A program made the translations under genes and the position numbers. This document shows, piece by piece, positions 53,991 through 62,566 of a stretch of DNA of 64,000 nucleotides (position 1 is the stretch's first letter; every line of letters begins with the position of its first letter). The stretch comes from JAEUJM01 sp964635055 (GTDB taxonomy: Bacteria > Actinomycetota > Acidimicrobiia > Acidimicrobiales > DATDAH01): positions 4,630 to 68,629 of the forward strand of contig CAZWMT010000032.1 of the NCBI GenBank assembly GCA_964635055.1, written 5' to 3'. Under the pieces are notes generated by a model. That model was not told where the DNA came from. It saw only the letters and a list, made by a program, of their open reading frames with translations, and made no database searches.

Positions 53991-54506
53991 TCACGGGGGC
54001 CCGATGGCGTCGCGCACGGCGGCCACCACACCCTTGCGGGTGAGCGGGCCGGTTGCCACCGAGGTGCCGTCGACGAGATCGGGGTGGCGGCGGACGGACG
54101 GCGCGGGGGCGAAGACCGTGACCGGCAGGTCGGGGTCGGTGGCCCGCAACGCGGCCCGCACCTCGTTCATCGGCTCGTCACTGGCCACCAGCACCTGCAC
54201 GACCACGTCGGCTCGCTCGACGGCCGTGCAGCCGTCGCCCTCCACCAGCGGGCATCGTCCCTCGCGGTGCCGGCCCGGCCCGGAGCACTCGGCGGTGCGG
54301 TAGCCGGCCTGGCGCAGCGCCTCACCCATGGCGGACCGGAGCTCGGTGTCCTCCTCCTCGACCAGCACACGCTTCGCACCCTCGGGGCCGTCCCAGGTGG
54401 GTGGCTCGATGTCGTGACGGACCCACTCGCGGACGACGGGGATGTTGCGCAGCACGGAGTTCACCCACGAATGGTCGGCCCCACCCCTGCCGGTGGCTAG
54501 GGCCAT
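53991..54506 (-). CDS. Degenerate receiver-like protein with Cys/His cluster
   Basis: 171 aa from ATG 54506. Residues 45-75 (KRVLVEEEDTELRSAMGEAL, RQAGYRTAEC) follow the first strand and helix of a response regulator, but the expected phosphoacceptor strand reads ADVVVQVLVASDEP with no Asp at its end. Between lies CSGPGRHREGRCPLVEGDGC, three Cys and one His spaced like a small metal site. It has no DNA-binding domain. A sensor or protein-interaction role is inferred. Confidence 0.5.
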   Translation of the reverse strand: MALATGRGGADHSWVNSVLRNIPVVREWVRHDIEPPTWDGPEGAKRVLVEEEDTELRSAMGEALRQAGYRTAECSGPGRHREGRCPLVEGDGCTAVERADVVVQVLVASDEPMNEVRAALRATDPDLPVTVFAPAPSVRRHPDLVDGTSVATGPLTRKGVVAAVRDAIGPP

Positions 54507-54593
54507 TGGTCCCGAGTCACGGGCCGCCGACCGTGGCGCGTCCTCCGGGTGGCCGGCGTGCGCCGGCGTGTGCGACGCGGTGCTGGTGCCGGG

Positions 54594-55310
54594 TCAGTGG
54601 GCGGAGAGCGCCGCCCGCACCGCCGGGTCCACCTCGTCGTCGAGGCGGTCCACCAAGCCCGCCACCAGCGTGGGGTCGTCCACGACCACCTCGGTCCCGC
54701 CGATGACCACGCGGGTGCCGGTTCCGGTGGGCTCGACGACCGCTGAGCCGTCCTTCTCGGTGAGGGCGAAGCGACTGAACGCGGTGCGCCAGGCGAGGCG
54801 GTCGGCGGCCTCGTCGGGGGTGACCGGCAGGGCGATGTCATCGGCGTGGGTGGCCAGCTCAGTGGCCACGTGGAAGGCCTGCCACCGCAGCGGATACGGC
54901 CCGACACTGCTGTCGATGTCGTCGCCGTCACGCTCGCGCAGCCGACGACGGGTCTCCGCGTCGGCGTCGGCCCACTCGGCGACCAGCTCGTGGGGCGCCT
55001 TCCCGGACCGCTCGTCGACCCCGGCCTGGTTGAACTCGTCGAGGCTGGTGTGCCCCTGGGCCATGCCCGCCTCGATGTACTGCTGCACCCGCCCGTCGAG
55101 GCAGGCGTGGTGGTAGTGCTCCACCGCGGCCAGGTGGGCCACCACGTCGCGCACGCTCCAGCCGGCGCACCGAGAGGGCAGGTCCCAGACCGGGTCGTCG
55201 TCGGCCATCGCCGACAGCCACGCCTCGATGCGGGCAGCCTCGGCGTCGAGGATGTCGTAGGGGTCGTAGCCCTCGAGGTGTCCCTCGTCGGGGCCGGCCG
55301 GATCACTCAC
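54594..55310 (-). CDS. Mycothiol-dependent maleylpyruvate isomerase-like (DinB/MDMPI) protein
   Basis: 238 aa from GTG 55310. The N-terminal four-helix bundle shows CAGWSVRDVVAHLAAVEHYH and, later, HVATELATHADDIALPV, the metal-binding His residues of the MDMPI/DinB superfamily. The C-terminal 80 residues resemble the SCP2-like MDMPI C-terminal domain. Family members are thiol (mycothiol)-dependent transferases, consistent with an actinobacterium. The substrate is unknown. Confidence 0.8.
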   Translation of the reverse strand: MSDPAGPDEGHLEGYDPYDILDAEAARIEAWLSAMADDDPVWDLPSRCAGWSVRDVVAHLAAVEHYHHACLDGRVQQYIEAGMAQGHTSLDEFNQAGVDERSGKAPHELVAEWADADAETRRRLRERDGDDIDSSVGPYPLRWQAFHVATELATHADDIALPVTPDEAADRLAWRTAFSRFALTEKDGSAVVEPTGTGTRVVIGGTEVVVDDPTLVAGLVDRLDDEVDPAVRAALSAH

Positions 55311-55565
55311 TGGGGCACCTCCACTGGCGGGCGCCCGCCGCCCGGCGGGCCCCCAGCAGGCTAGGGAACCGCGGCCGGGCTGGCAATGGCCCGGTGCCGG
55401 GCCGGCCCACGACCGGACGGTGCCGAACGGCGATGGTGCCGACGGGCCCTTGCAGACGGGACCTTCGGCACTGTGCCGCCGATGTGGCCGGGGGGATCCT
55501 GGGCGAACGGGCCGTTCGGCCCGGATGGTGGCGGTGCCGCCATCCGATCAAAGGGGGAAGTCGCC

Positions 55566-56144
55566 ATGACCGCGACGTTGACCAAGCAGGCGAACGCCGA
55601 CGTGGACGGCACGACCGTGAAGGGGATGTGGGCGTGGACCGTCCTGCGCCTCCTGCTCGGGTGGTCGTTCCTGTGGGCGTTCTTCGACAAGATGTTCGGC
55701 CTCGGCTTCGCCACCTGCCGGGCCGAGGAGGGCTCGTCGATCGACTACGTGTGCAGTGCGGCGATGGTCAAGGGGGGCTCGCCCACCTTCGGGTTCCTCA
55801 CCTTCGCCACCGAGGCCAGCCACACCGGCTCGTGGTTCGCGTGGATGGCGCCCTCGGCGCCCGACGCCATCAACGCCGCCGATGTGATGTTCATGGCTGC
55901 CCTGCTGTGCCTCGGCGTGGCGCTGATGGCCGGTGTGTTCACCCGTACCGCGGGCATCGGTGGCGCCGTCCTGATGCTGTTCATGTTCCTGGCCAGCGAG
56001 GTGTTCCCCGAGCAGAACCCGGTGAACAGCAGCCACATCATCGAGATGGTGGCGCTGCTCGGCATCGCCACGGTGGGCCCCGGGGCGTTCAGCCTGCACG
56101 CCGTGTTCCACCGCAAGGGGTCGTCGGCGCCCGCAGCCGAGTGA
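55566..56144 (+). CDS. DoxX-family membrane protein
   Basis: 192 aa from ATG 55566 with GGGGGAA upstream. Four hydrophobic helices fit DoxX (VLRLLLGWSFLWAFFDKMFG, FMAALLCLGVALMAGVFTRT, GGAVLMLFMFLASEVFPEQN, SSHIIEMVALLGIATVGPGA). An extracytoplasmic loop of about 50 residues carries two Cys (TCRAEEG, DYVCSAA). DoxX proteins take part in quinone-linked sulfur or thiol oxidation and in oxidative-stress complexes; no partner gene is adjacent. Confidence 0.78.
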   Translation: MTATLTKQANADVDGTTVKGMWAWTVLRLLLGWSFLWAFFDKMFGLGFATCRAEEGSSIDYVCSAAMVKGGSPTFGFLTFATEASHTGSWFAWMAPSAPDAINAADVMFMAALLCLGVALMAGVFTRTAGIGGAVLMLFMFLASEVFPEQNPVNSSHIIEMVALLGIATVGPGAFSLHAVFHRKGSSAPAAE

Positions 56145-56171
56145 CCTGATCGGCCGGTTAGCGTCGGGCTC

Positions 56172-56600
56172 GTGGAGGAGCCCGACGCCGCCGCGTCCGA
56201 CCAGCCCGCGTCCGACCCGCCCGCGGGCGGCGACGTGGTGGCCGAGGTGCGTGCCGCGAACCAGGCGTTCTACGACGCCCACGAGGCGAGGGACCTCGAG
56301 GCCATGGCCGCGGTCTGGGCCCACGACGACGGCGTGGTGTGCGTCCACCCCGGCTGGCCGATCCTGCGGGGTTGGGCCGACGTGGAGGAGTCGTGGCGGC
56401 GGATCTTCGCCGGCCCCGGGCGCAACCAGTTCATCGTCACCAACGACGAGGTGGTGATCGCCGGCGGGGTGGCGTGGGTGACCCTCGACGAGAACCTGAT
56501 GGCCGGGGCGATGACGGGCACCATCGCCGCGACCAACGTCTACGTCCGAGCCCCGAACGGCTGGCGGTTGACGGTCCACCACGGCTCGCCCGTGGCATAG
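56172..56600 (+). CDS. SnoaL/DUF4440-like NTF2-fold protein
   Basis: 142 aa from GTG 56172. The cone-shaped NTF2 fold is indicated by VRAANQAFYDAHEARDLEAM, VCVHPGWPILRGWADVEESW, and TNVYVRAPNGWRLTVHHGSP. Such stand-alone proteins bind small hydrophobic ligands or act as isomerases or hydrolases. It starts 27 nt after the DoxX gene and is probably cotranscribed. Confidence 0.75.
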   Translation: MEEPDAAASDQPASDPPAGGDVVAEVRAANQAFYDAHEARDLEAMAAVWAHDDGVVCVHPGWPILRGWADVEESWRRIFAGPGRNQFIVTNDEVVIAGGVAWVTLDENLMAGAMTGTIAATNVYVRAPNGWRLTVHHGSPVA

Positions 56601-56627
56601 CGCTGACGGCGGGAGGCCAGGTGAGCG

Positions 56628-57686
56628 TTAGGGCGAGGCCCCTGGATCGAGGGGCACCCGCCCAGTCGTAGCGTCGGGGCCCTGGTCGTCCCCCGCGCGT
56701 CCGGTGTCGCCCTCGCCCTCCGAGGGCTCGGCGAAGACGATCCGGCCGTTGCGCAGGATCGACACCGGGCCGTCCTCGCTGACCGCGACCACGGTGGCCA
56801 GGGGGTCGTCGTGGCTGTAGCGGCGGGCGGAGGTGTGGCGGGTACCGCCGAGTGGCGCGACCTGCTCCTCGGCAGCGTTGCTGGGCACGAGGCGCACGCC
56901 GAGTCGACGGAGCACGCCCTCGGCGTCGAACACCGCGGCACCGTCGACCTGGGCCAGCGCGTGGCGCAGCGGCGCGAGGTGGGTGGCGCGGGTGATGCGC
57001 AGCGGCGGCGGCGCGGGGAGGCGCTCCTCGACGGGTGGGCCGGGCCGGTCATCGGGGCGGTAGACGAGCAGCGACCCGATGCCGAGCGAACCCAGGTCGT
57101 GGACCGCGAACACGAGCAGCGCCTCCAGCACGGCAGGGTCGCCGTGGTCGGGGTCGGCGGTGACCGCGTCGATCCAGCTGTCGACCGGTGGCTCGTGGTG
57201 CCAGCGGAAGCTCTCCCAGCGCAGCACCCCGAACGGGCCGACCACGCGCACCGAGCCCGCCGGGTGGCGCTGCACGATGGTGGCGCCCAGCACCTCGGCC
57301 AGCACCACCAGGTCGCGCTCGGACCCCGCCGGGCGGTCGAACACCAGCCACTCCACCGAGCCCGCGGTGCGCCGCAGGAGCCAGCTGGACCGTCCGTCGG
57401 CGAAGCGGCGGGCCGCCGACAGGGGCTGCTCGCCGATGGCGCCGCGGGTGATCGCGAGCTGGGTCCCGGCCTCCCACGTGTCGGGGTCGGTGCTGGGCGC
57501 CAGGATCGTGCCGCTGATCACCACCCGTCGCTCGTGCACCTCCGGTCGCAGCCCGTGCTCGACCTCCTCGAGCAGCATGGCGCGGACGTCGTCGGGGTAC
57601 CGGTCGAGGGGCAGGCCGTTCTCCTCGAGCTCCTCGGCGAGGCGGCGCCGGCGGCGCTCCTCGAGGTCGTCCGGTACGTCCACCAT
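56628..57686 (-). CDS. Diadenylate cyclase-domain protein with unknown N-terminal domain
   Basis: 352 aa from ATG 57686. Residues 187-320 form a DAC (DisA_N) domain: LLVFAVHDLGSLGIGSLLVY, the DGA motif D248-G249-A250 (VDGAAVFDAEG), and GGTRHTSARRYSHDDPLATV (GTRH at 281-284), then VVAVSEDGPVSILRNGRIV. The usual RHR motif is RHT here. DAC enzymes make cyclic di-AMP from two ATP. Residues 45-175 are a separate, beta-rich domain I do not recognise, probably regulatory. It lacks the DisA DNA-binding part and the CdaA membrane helices. Confidence 0.75.
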   Translation of the reverse strand: MVDVPDDLEERRRRRLAEELEENGLPLDRYPDDVRAMLLEEVEHGLRPEVHERRVVISGTILAPSTDPDTWEAGTQLAITRGAIGEQPLSAARRFADGRSSWLLRRTAGSVEWLVFDRPAGSERDLVVLAEVLGATIVQRHPAGSVRVVGPFGVLRWESFRWHHEPPVDSWIDAVTADPDHGDPAVLEALLVFAVHDLGSLGIGSLLVYRPDDRPGPPVEERLPAPPPLRITRATHLAPLRHALAQVDGAAVFDAEGVLRRLGVRLVPSNAAEEQVAPLGGTRHTSARRYSHDDPLATVVAVSEDGPVSILRNGRIVFAEPSEGEGDTGRAGDDQGPDATTGRVPLDPGASP

Positions 57687-57986
57687 CGGTCGGACGGTAC
57701 CGCTCGACCTCGCCAACTCGGCGCAACGAGTCCGCTCTCAGCGGCCTGGATGCGCCAGCTCGTGGGGTCAGCGCGTCGTGTGCCGGGTGATGGCGTCGAC
57801 CGGCTCGTCCGGCGCCTCGCGCGGCCGCATGTGGCCCTCTCCCCGCAGGACCACCACGGCGGGGCGAACGGCCGTCGGCGTGGGTGACCTCGTGGCCGTG
57901 GACAGCGTCGCCACGGTGCGCCGGCGGCGCGCGGGGTGACGGCACCGTCGGCGGGGTAGGGACCAGGCGACACCAGGAGGTGCACC
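57687..57986. other. Gene-free interval between divergent genes
   Basis: 300 bp between the diadenylate cyclase-domain gene and the DUF4440-like gene. No supported coding frame, hairpin or repeat was recognised. It presumably holds both promoters. Confidence 0.5.
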
Positions 57987-58355
57987 ATGACCACCACCCT
58001 CACCGACGAGCTGCTCACCCTCGAACGATCGGCGTGGCGGGCGCTGTCGACCTCGGGCGACGAGGCCGCGGCCTTCTACTCGGGCACCCTGGCCGAGGAC
58101 GTGCTGATGCTCCTGCCGGGCGGCCTCGTGATCGACGAGCGCGCCCAGGTGATCGACTCGATGCACGGTGAGCCGTGGACGTCGTTCGAGCTCAGCGACG
58201 AGCGGGTCGTGCCCCTGGGCCAGGGCAGCGCCGTCGTCGCCTACGCGGCCCGGGCCCAGCGCGGCGACAACGACTACCGAGCGCTGATCAACAGCACCTA
58301 CGTGCGCGGCACCGACGGCTGGCGCCTCGTGCTGCACCAGCAGACGCCGTTCTGA
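57987..58355 (+). CDS. DUF4440/SnoaL-like NTF2-fold protein
   Basis: 122 aa from ATG 57987, preceded by an ideal AGGAGG. The NTF2 fold shows in LLTLERSAWRALSTSGDEAA, ALINSTYVRGTDGWRLVLHQ and QTPF at the end. It may be a small-molecule binding protein or isomerase; it is followed 40 nt later by the macrodomain gene. Confidence 0.72.
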   Translation: MTTTLTDELLTLERSAWRALSTSGDEAAAFYSGTLAEDVLMLLPGGLVIDERAQVIDSMHGEPWTSFELSDERVVPLGQGSAVVAYAARAQRGDNDYRALINSTYVRGTDGWRLVLHQQTPF

Positions 58356-58395
58356 GCGCGCCCCGCGGGCGGGCGTGCACCTGGCAGGCTGAGCC

Positions 58396-58902
58396 ATGCC
58401 TCTGAGCGCCGTTCACGGCGACATCACCCGCCTGGCCGTCGACGCCGTGGTCAACGCGGCCAACTCGTCGTTGCTGGGCGGCGGCGGCGTGGACGGTGCG
58501 ATCCACCGCGCCGCCGGCCCCGGGCTGCTGCACGAGTGTCGCCTGCTGGGCGGTTGTGCGACCGGTGACGCCAAGGCCACCGGCGGCCACGACCTGCCCG
58601 CCCGCTGGGTGATCCACACGGTGGGGCCGGTCTGGCGGGGCGGCGGCGAGGGCGAGCCGGAGCTGCTGGCCTCGTGCTACCGGCGGTCGCTCGAGGTGGC
58701 GGAGGGGTTGGGCGCCGCGTCGGTGGCGTTCCCGGCCATCTCGACCGGGGTCTACGGCTACCCGGTGGGGCCGGCCGCCGAGATCGCCGTGACCACGGTG
58801 ACCGACACGCTGGCGTCGCTCGAGCAGGTGACCGACGTGGTGCTGGTCGCGTTCGACGACGACACCTTCGCCCAGTACCAGGCGTGGTTCCCCACCCCGT
58901 GA
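58396..58902 (+). CDS. Macrodomain protein (O-acetyl-ADP-ribose deacetylase-like)
   Basis: 168 aa. The ADP-ribose-binding macrodomain is complete: GDITRLAVDAVVNAANSSLL, GGGGVDGAIHRAAGPGL, the PARWVIHTVGPVWRGG strand, and FPAISTGVYGYPVGPAAEIA with the diphosphate loop. YmdB-type members remove acetyl groups from O-acetyl-ADP-ribose or ADP-ribose from proteins. No toxin or sirtuin gene is adjacent. Confidence 0.9.
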   Translation: MPLSAVHGDITRLAVDAVVNAANSSLLGGGGVDGAIHRAAGPGLLHECRLLGGCATGDAKATGGHDLPARWVIHTVGPVWRGGGEGEPELLASCYRRSLEVAEGLGAASVAFPAISTGVYGYPVGPAAEIAVTTVTDTLASLEQVTDVVLVAFDDDTFAQYQAWFPTP

Positions 58903-58969
58903 GCTGCGGGTTGCCCGGCCACGATCACCGAGCGCCGGCCGCGGTGAACCAGCAGCGGTGATCCGGCGG

Positions 58970-59584
58970 TCACCACGGGGTGCCGTAGCGCTCGCGGTGG
59001 ATGTGGTCGGCGACGGGCTCGCGGCGGTTCGGGCCGAGTGGTCGGGCGGGGTGGCCGAGGGGCACGACCGCCACGGGCGTCACCGAGGCGGGCAGGCCCA
59101 CCACGGCGCGCAGGTCGTCGGCGAAGAAGGTGGCGATGGTGGTGAGCGCACTGCCCAGGCCCAGGGCGGTGGCGGCCAGCAGCAGGTTCTGGACGGCGGG
59201 CCAGATCGACGACTCCACCGAGCCCGGCGGGCAGCGGTCGGCGTCGGCGCCCACCACGATGGTGACCGGGGCGCGGGCGAACCCTCCGTCGGCCAGGGCG
59301 GCGTCGACCGAGGCGTGCAGGAGGGGTGGGTCGACGGCCGCGCTGGCCTCGCGCCCGCCGGCGTCCCAGAGGCGCAGGCCCACCTCCCACACCGCGGCCC
59401 GCCGCTCGGCGTCGCGCACCACGACGAACACCCACGGCTGGAGGTTCTGCGCGCTCGGCGCCCGGGTGGCGGCGTCGAGCACCGCCTCGACGATGTCGTC
59501 GGACACCCCCTCGGGCGCGTAGTCCCGGCAGGCTCGCTGCCGAGCGAACAGGGCGAGGGCGCTCGACGGGTCGGCATCGGTCAT
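58970..59584 (-). CDS. Nitroreductase-family FMN oxidoreductase
   Basis: 204 aa. FMN-binding motifs are RQRACRDYAPEGVSDDIVEA near the N-terminus, ATRAPSAQNLQPWVFVVVRD, and SIWPAVQNLLLAATALGLGS. These enzymes reduce nitro groups, quinones or flavins using NAD(P)H; the physiological substrate is unclear. It converges on the macrodomain gene. Confidence 0.87.
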   Translation of the reverse strand: MTDADPSSALALFARQRACRDYAPEGVSDDIVEAVLDAATRAPSAQNLQPWVFVVVRDAERRAAVWEVGLRLWDAGGREASAAVDPPLLHASVDAALADGGFARAPVTIVVGADADRCPPGSVESSIWPAVQNLLLAATALGLGSALTTIATFFADDLRAVVGLPASVTPVAVVPLGHPARPLGPNRREPVADHIHRERYGTPW

Positions 59585-59605
59585 CCCGGCACGGTACGCG
59601 GGCGC

Positions 59606-60229
59606 TCACGGGTGCGGCCGCACCCCGCGGACGGCGACCGCGGGCCGGCGCACCGTGGGGTGACGGCTCACCTCGACCTCGCCGAAACCGGCTCGACGGC
59701 ACACCGCCGCGAAGGACTCGGCCTGAGCCGGCGTCCAGCCGTGGCTCGCCAGACCGTCGGCGCCCGGCGCCACTGCGTGCTCCACCGCGAGGAACCGCCC
59801 GCCCGGCCGCAGGGCGCGCCAGGCTTCTCGCAGCCCGACCTCGACGTCGGCCCAGTGGTGGACGGCGGACAGCGACCAGACCACGTCGGCGACGCCGGCC
59901 TCCACGGGCAGCGCCTCAGCGGCGCCGACGCGCCAGCTGATGGCGGTCGAGCGCCGGGTCGACAGGCGCGCCACCCGCAACATGACCCGGGCGGGGTCGA
60001 CGGCCACGACGGCGGCGCCGTGCGACGCAGCCAGCCGGGCGGCCCGCCCGGGCCCGCACCCGATGTCCACGAGATGGTCGCCCGGAGCGAGGCCGGTGAG
60101 CCCGATGGCCAGCGCGGCGTCGTCGGCTCGGCCCCGGCTCATGCTCAGCGCGGCGAGCAGGCCGGACACGCCGGCGAACCCGGGGTAGTCGGCATGGTGG
60201 TTGGGAGGCAGCTGATCGGTTTCGGTCAT
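59606..60229 (-). CDS. Class I SAM-dependent methyltransferase
   Basis: 207 aa from ATG 60229. Motif I is DHLVDIGCGPGRAARLAA, the acidic SAM-ribose residue is in VVAVDPARVMLRVAR, and the product-side motif reads ADVVWSLSAVHHWADVEVGL. A substrate is not assignable. It is divergent from a MerR regulator with the operator in between, so it is probably MerR-controlled. Confidence 0.85.
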   Translation of the reverse strand: MTETDQLPPNHHADYPGFAGVSGLLAALSMSRGRADDAALAIGLTGLAPGDHLVDIGCGPGRAARLAASHGAAVVAVDPARVMLRVARLSTRRSTAISWRVGAAEALPVEAGVADVVWSLSAVHHWADVEVGLREAWRALRPGGRFLAVEHAVAPGADGLASHGWTPAQAESFAAVCRRAGFGEVEVSRHPTVRRPAVAVRGVRPHP

Positions 60230-60239
60230 GGCGCCGACG

Positions 60240-60269
60240 TTGACACTTGAACCCAGGTTCAAGTCAACT
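60240..60269. promoter_or_regulatory. MerR-type promoter/operator
   Basis: TTGACA (60240-60245) and a weak -10 like TCAACT (60264-60269) are separated by 18 bp, an overlong spacer typical of MerR-controlled promoters. The spacer holds the near-perfect palindrome ACTTGAACCCAGGTTCAAGT (60245-60264). It lies between the MerR and methyltransferase genes. Confidence 0.6.
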
Positions 60270-60276
60270 GGGCGAC

Positions 60277-60687
60277 ATGTCGGAAGCCGACCTGGCCACC
60301 ATCGGCGAGGCTGCCGCCCGTGCGGGGGTGGCCACCTCGACCGTCCGCTTCTACGAACGCCGGGGCCTGCTGGCCGCGGACGAGCGGCGGTCGGGCCAGC
60401 GCCGCTACCGGGCCGAGTCGCTGCGACGCCTGGTGTTCATCGGCATGCTGCAGGACGCGGGCCTGTCACTCGACGACATCGCCGGCGTGCTGGGGGCGGC
60501 GACCGTCGGGGAGTGGAAGGTGATCGCCCGCCGGCGCCTCGAAGCCCTCGACGACGAGATCGCCCGGTTGCAGCAGGCTCGGAGCTACCTCGAGGGCGCG
60601 CTGTTGTGCCGCTTCGACCACCCGGCGACGGACTGCAAGGTGATGGGCGCCGAGATCGACCGACGCCTGGGGGGCGAGCCGACCTGA
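60277..60687 (+). CDS. MerR-family transcriptional regulator
   Basis: 136 aa from ATG 60277. The winged helix is IGEAAARAGVATSTVRFYER with RGLLAADERRSGQRRYRAES; a dimerisation coiled coil follows (RRRLEALDDEIARLQQARSY). The C-terminus has CRFDHPATDC, two Cys positioned like the effector site of metal- or redox-sensing MerR proteins. It probably twists the promoter at 60240-60269 to control itself and the divergent methyltransferase. Confidence 0.87.
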   Translation: MSEADLATIGEAAARAGVATSTVRFYERRGLLAADERRSGQRRYRAESLRRLVFIGMLQDAGLSLDDIAGVLGAATVGEWKVIARRRLEALDDEIARLQQARSYLEGALLCRFDHPATDCKVMGAEIDRRLGGEPT

Positions 60688-60701
60688 GCCCGTGCCCGCC
60701 C

Positions 60702-60743
60702 GAGCCCGGCGCATCCACCTCGGGGGGCGGATGCGCCGGGCTC
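60702..60743. terminator. Bidirectional terminator hairpin
   Basis: 15-bp perfect arms GAGCCCGGCGCATCC (60702-60716) and their complement (60729-60743) enclose a 12-nt loop between the convergent MerR and helicase genes. Confidence 0.8.
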
Positions 60744-60758
60744 GCGGCGCGGCTGCCT

Positions 60759-62198
60759 TCAGGAGCGGGGTGCGCCCTTGCGGTGGCCGCCGGCGCCGGC
60801 CTTGCGGGGCGGGCCGTTGCGAGGGGCGCCCTTGCGGCGGGCACTGGGGCCCTGACCGTTGCCGTTGCCCGAGCCGCCCGCGGACGCCTTGGTGCCCCGC
60901 GCTGAGGGGCCGCTCGGGCCGCGACGCGGGCCGCCGCTGGTGCGACGAGCACCGCTGCCCTGGCGGCCGCCACCCTGGTGGGGGCGGCGGGGGCCGTTGC
61001 CGCGGCGCTGGTTGCTGGGGCCGACGGGGTCGAACGGCTTCGGTGCGGTGCCCGGCTCGGGGGCGGGCACCGCGGGGAAGTCGTCCAGGTCGGGCTCGAC
61101 CGGCCCGCTGGTGCCGAGGCCCAGCTTGCGCTGCATCCTGGTGGCGGTCTTGCGGTGCTCCCCGCCGATCAGGCTGACGACGGTGCCGCTGGCACCGGCC
61201 CGACCGGTACGGCCCGAGCGGTGGACGTAGTCCTTCTCGTCGGCGGGTGGGTCGAAGTGGATCACGCAGGCCACGTCGGTGACGTGGATGCCGCGGGCGG
61301 CCACGTCGGTGGCCACCAGCGCCTCGACCCTGCCCTGGGTGAAGGCCTGCAGCGCCCGCTCACGCTGGGGCTGGCTGCGGTCGCCGTGGATGGCGGCGGC
61401 GGTGATGCCGGCGTTGGCCAGCTGCTTGGTGAGCCGGTCGGCGCGGCGCTTGGTGCGGCAGAACACGATCGTGGGGCCGTGACCGCGCACCAGGCGGGCG
61501 GTGAGGTCGACCCGCTCGTGCTCGCCGGAGTGCCAGAAGTGGTGGGTGGTCAGGTCGGGCCCCTGGTCGATGGCGGCCACGTCGTGGCGGCCGGGGTTGT
61601 TCTGGTAGCGGCGGATGAGGACGTCGACGTCGTTGTCGAGGGTGGCCGAGAACAGCAGGGTCTGGCGGTCGGGGCGCACCTGGTCGAGCAGGCGCTTGAC
61701 CTCGGGCAGGAACCCCATGTCGGCCATCCGGTCGGCCTCGTCGAGCACGACCAGGTCCACCTCGTCGAGGCGCACGTCGCCCCGCTGCACCAGGTCGGCC
61801 AGGCGCCCGGGACAGGCGACGGCGATGTCGACCCCGTTGCGGAGCGCGGCGAGCTGCTTGCCGAAGCCGACGCCGCCGTAGAACGACGCGACGGTCATCC
61901 GTCGCAGCGCGGCCAATGGGCGCAGCTCGCTCTCGATCTGGGCGGCCAGCTCGCGGGTGGGAGCGAGCACGAGGGCGTGCGGCTTGCGGGGACGGCCCTT
62001 GGTGGCGCGGGTGACCAGCGGGATGCCGAAGGCCAGGGTCTTGCCCGAGCCGGTCGGGGCCTTGCCGCAGACGTCGCGGCCGGCCATGGCGTCGGGCAGC
62101 GTGGCCGCCTGGACGGGGAAGGGGGAGGTGATGCCGCGCTCGTCGAGCAGGGCAGCGAGGTCGGCGGGGACGCCGAGCTCGCGGAAGGTGATGGACAC
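60759..62198 (-). CDS. DEAD-box RNA helicase
   Basis: 479 aa from GTG 62198 (AGGAG upstream). All core motifs are present: Q-motif region FPVQAATLPDAMAGRD, APTGSGKTLAF (I), PTRELAAQIE (Ia), VVLDEADRMADMGFLP (II), LLFSATLDNDVD (III), VATDVAARGIHV (V) and YVHRSGRTGRAGASG (VI). A basic Gly/Arg/Pro-rich tail of about 105 residues follows, as in cold-shock and ribosome-assembly helicases. The long 5' leader is consistent with cold-responsive expression (inference). Confidence 0.93.
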   Translation of the reverse strand: MSITFRELGVPADLAALLDERGITSPFPVQAATLPDAMAGRDVCGKAPTGSGKTLAFGIPLVTRATKGRPRKPHALVLAPTRELAAQIESELRPLAALRRMTVASFYGGVGFGKQLAALRNGVDIAVACPGRLADLVQRGDVRLDEVDLVVLDEADRMADMGFLPEVKRLLDQVRPDRQTLLFSATLDNDVDVLIRRYQNNPGRHDVAAIDQGPDLTTHHFWHSGEHERVDLTARLVRGHGPTIVFCRTKRRADRLTKQLANAGITAAAIHGDRSQPQRERALQAFTQGRVEALVATDVAARGIHVTDVACVIHFDPPADEKDYVHRSGRTGRAGASGTVVSLIGGEHRKTATRMQRKLGLGTSGPVEPDLDDFPAVPAPEPGTAPKPFDPVGPSNQRRGNGPRRPHQGGGRQGSGARRTSGGPRRGPSGPSARGTKASAGGSGNGNGQGPSARRKGAPRNGPPRKAGAGGHRKGAPRS

Positions 62199-62566
62199 GT
62201 TGTTGCTCCTGTGCGCGCCGCGTTGGCAGCGCGTTCGTTGGGTTCGGTGAGGCAAGGGAAACGGGGCGGCGACACACCCGGTCGGCAGGCCTTCGAGGTC
62301 ACCGGCGAACCGGTGTTGCTGCGTCGCGGCAGCGAAGGCGTGGCCGCGAGCGAGATCGATGTCTCCAGCGGCCCGTCGTGTCCCGTGGTGCGAACCCGAC
62401 GATCACCCGACCAGCGTCAGTTTCGACGAGGCCGGAGCAAAGCGGGGCCAACCGTACACGCGTCCGGGTGGTCTTCCACCACCGGTGCGAGTCCCGGGCA
62501 CCGGCGGGCCCGGACCGTGGCGCGCCGGCGGTTGCCGCGGGCGGACGACTGGGTCAGGCTCGACCG
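62199..62566. other. Gene-free divergent interval
   Basis: 368 bp between the helicase and nitroreductase genes. No supported coding frame was found, though plus-strand frames stay open through it because of the high GC. It likely holds the helicase leader and both promoters; no repeat or hairpin was recognised. Confidence 0.5.
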
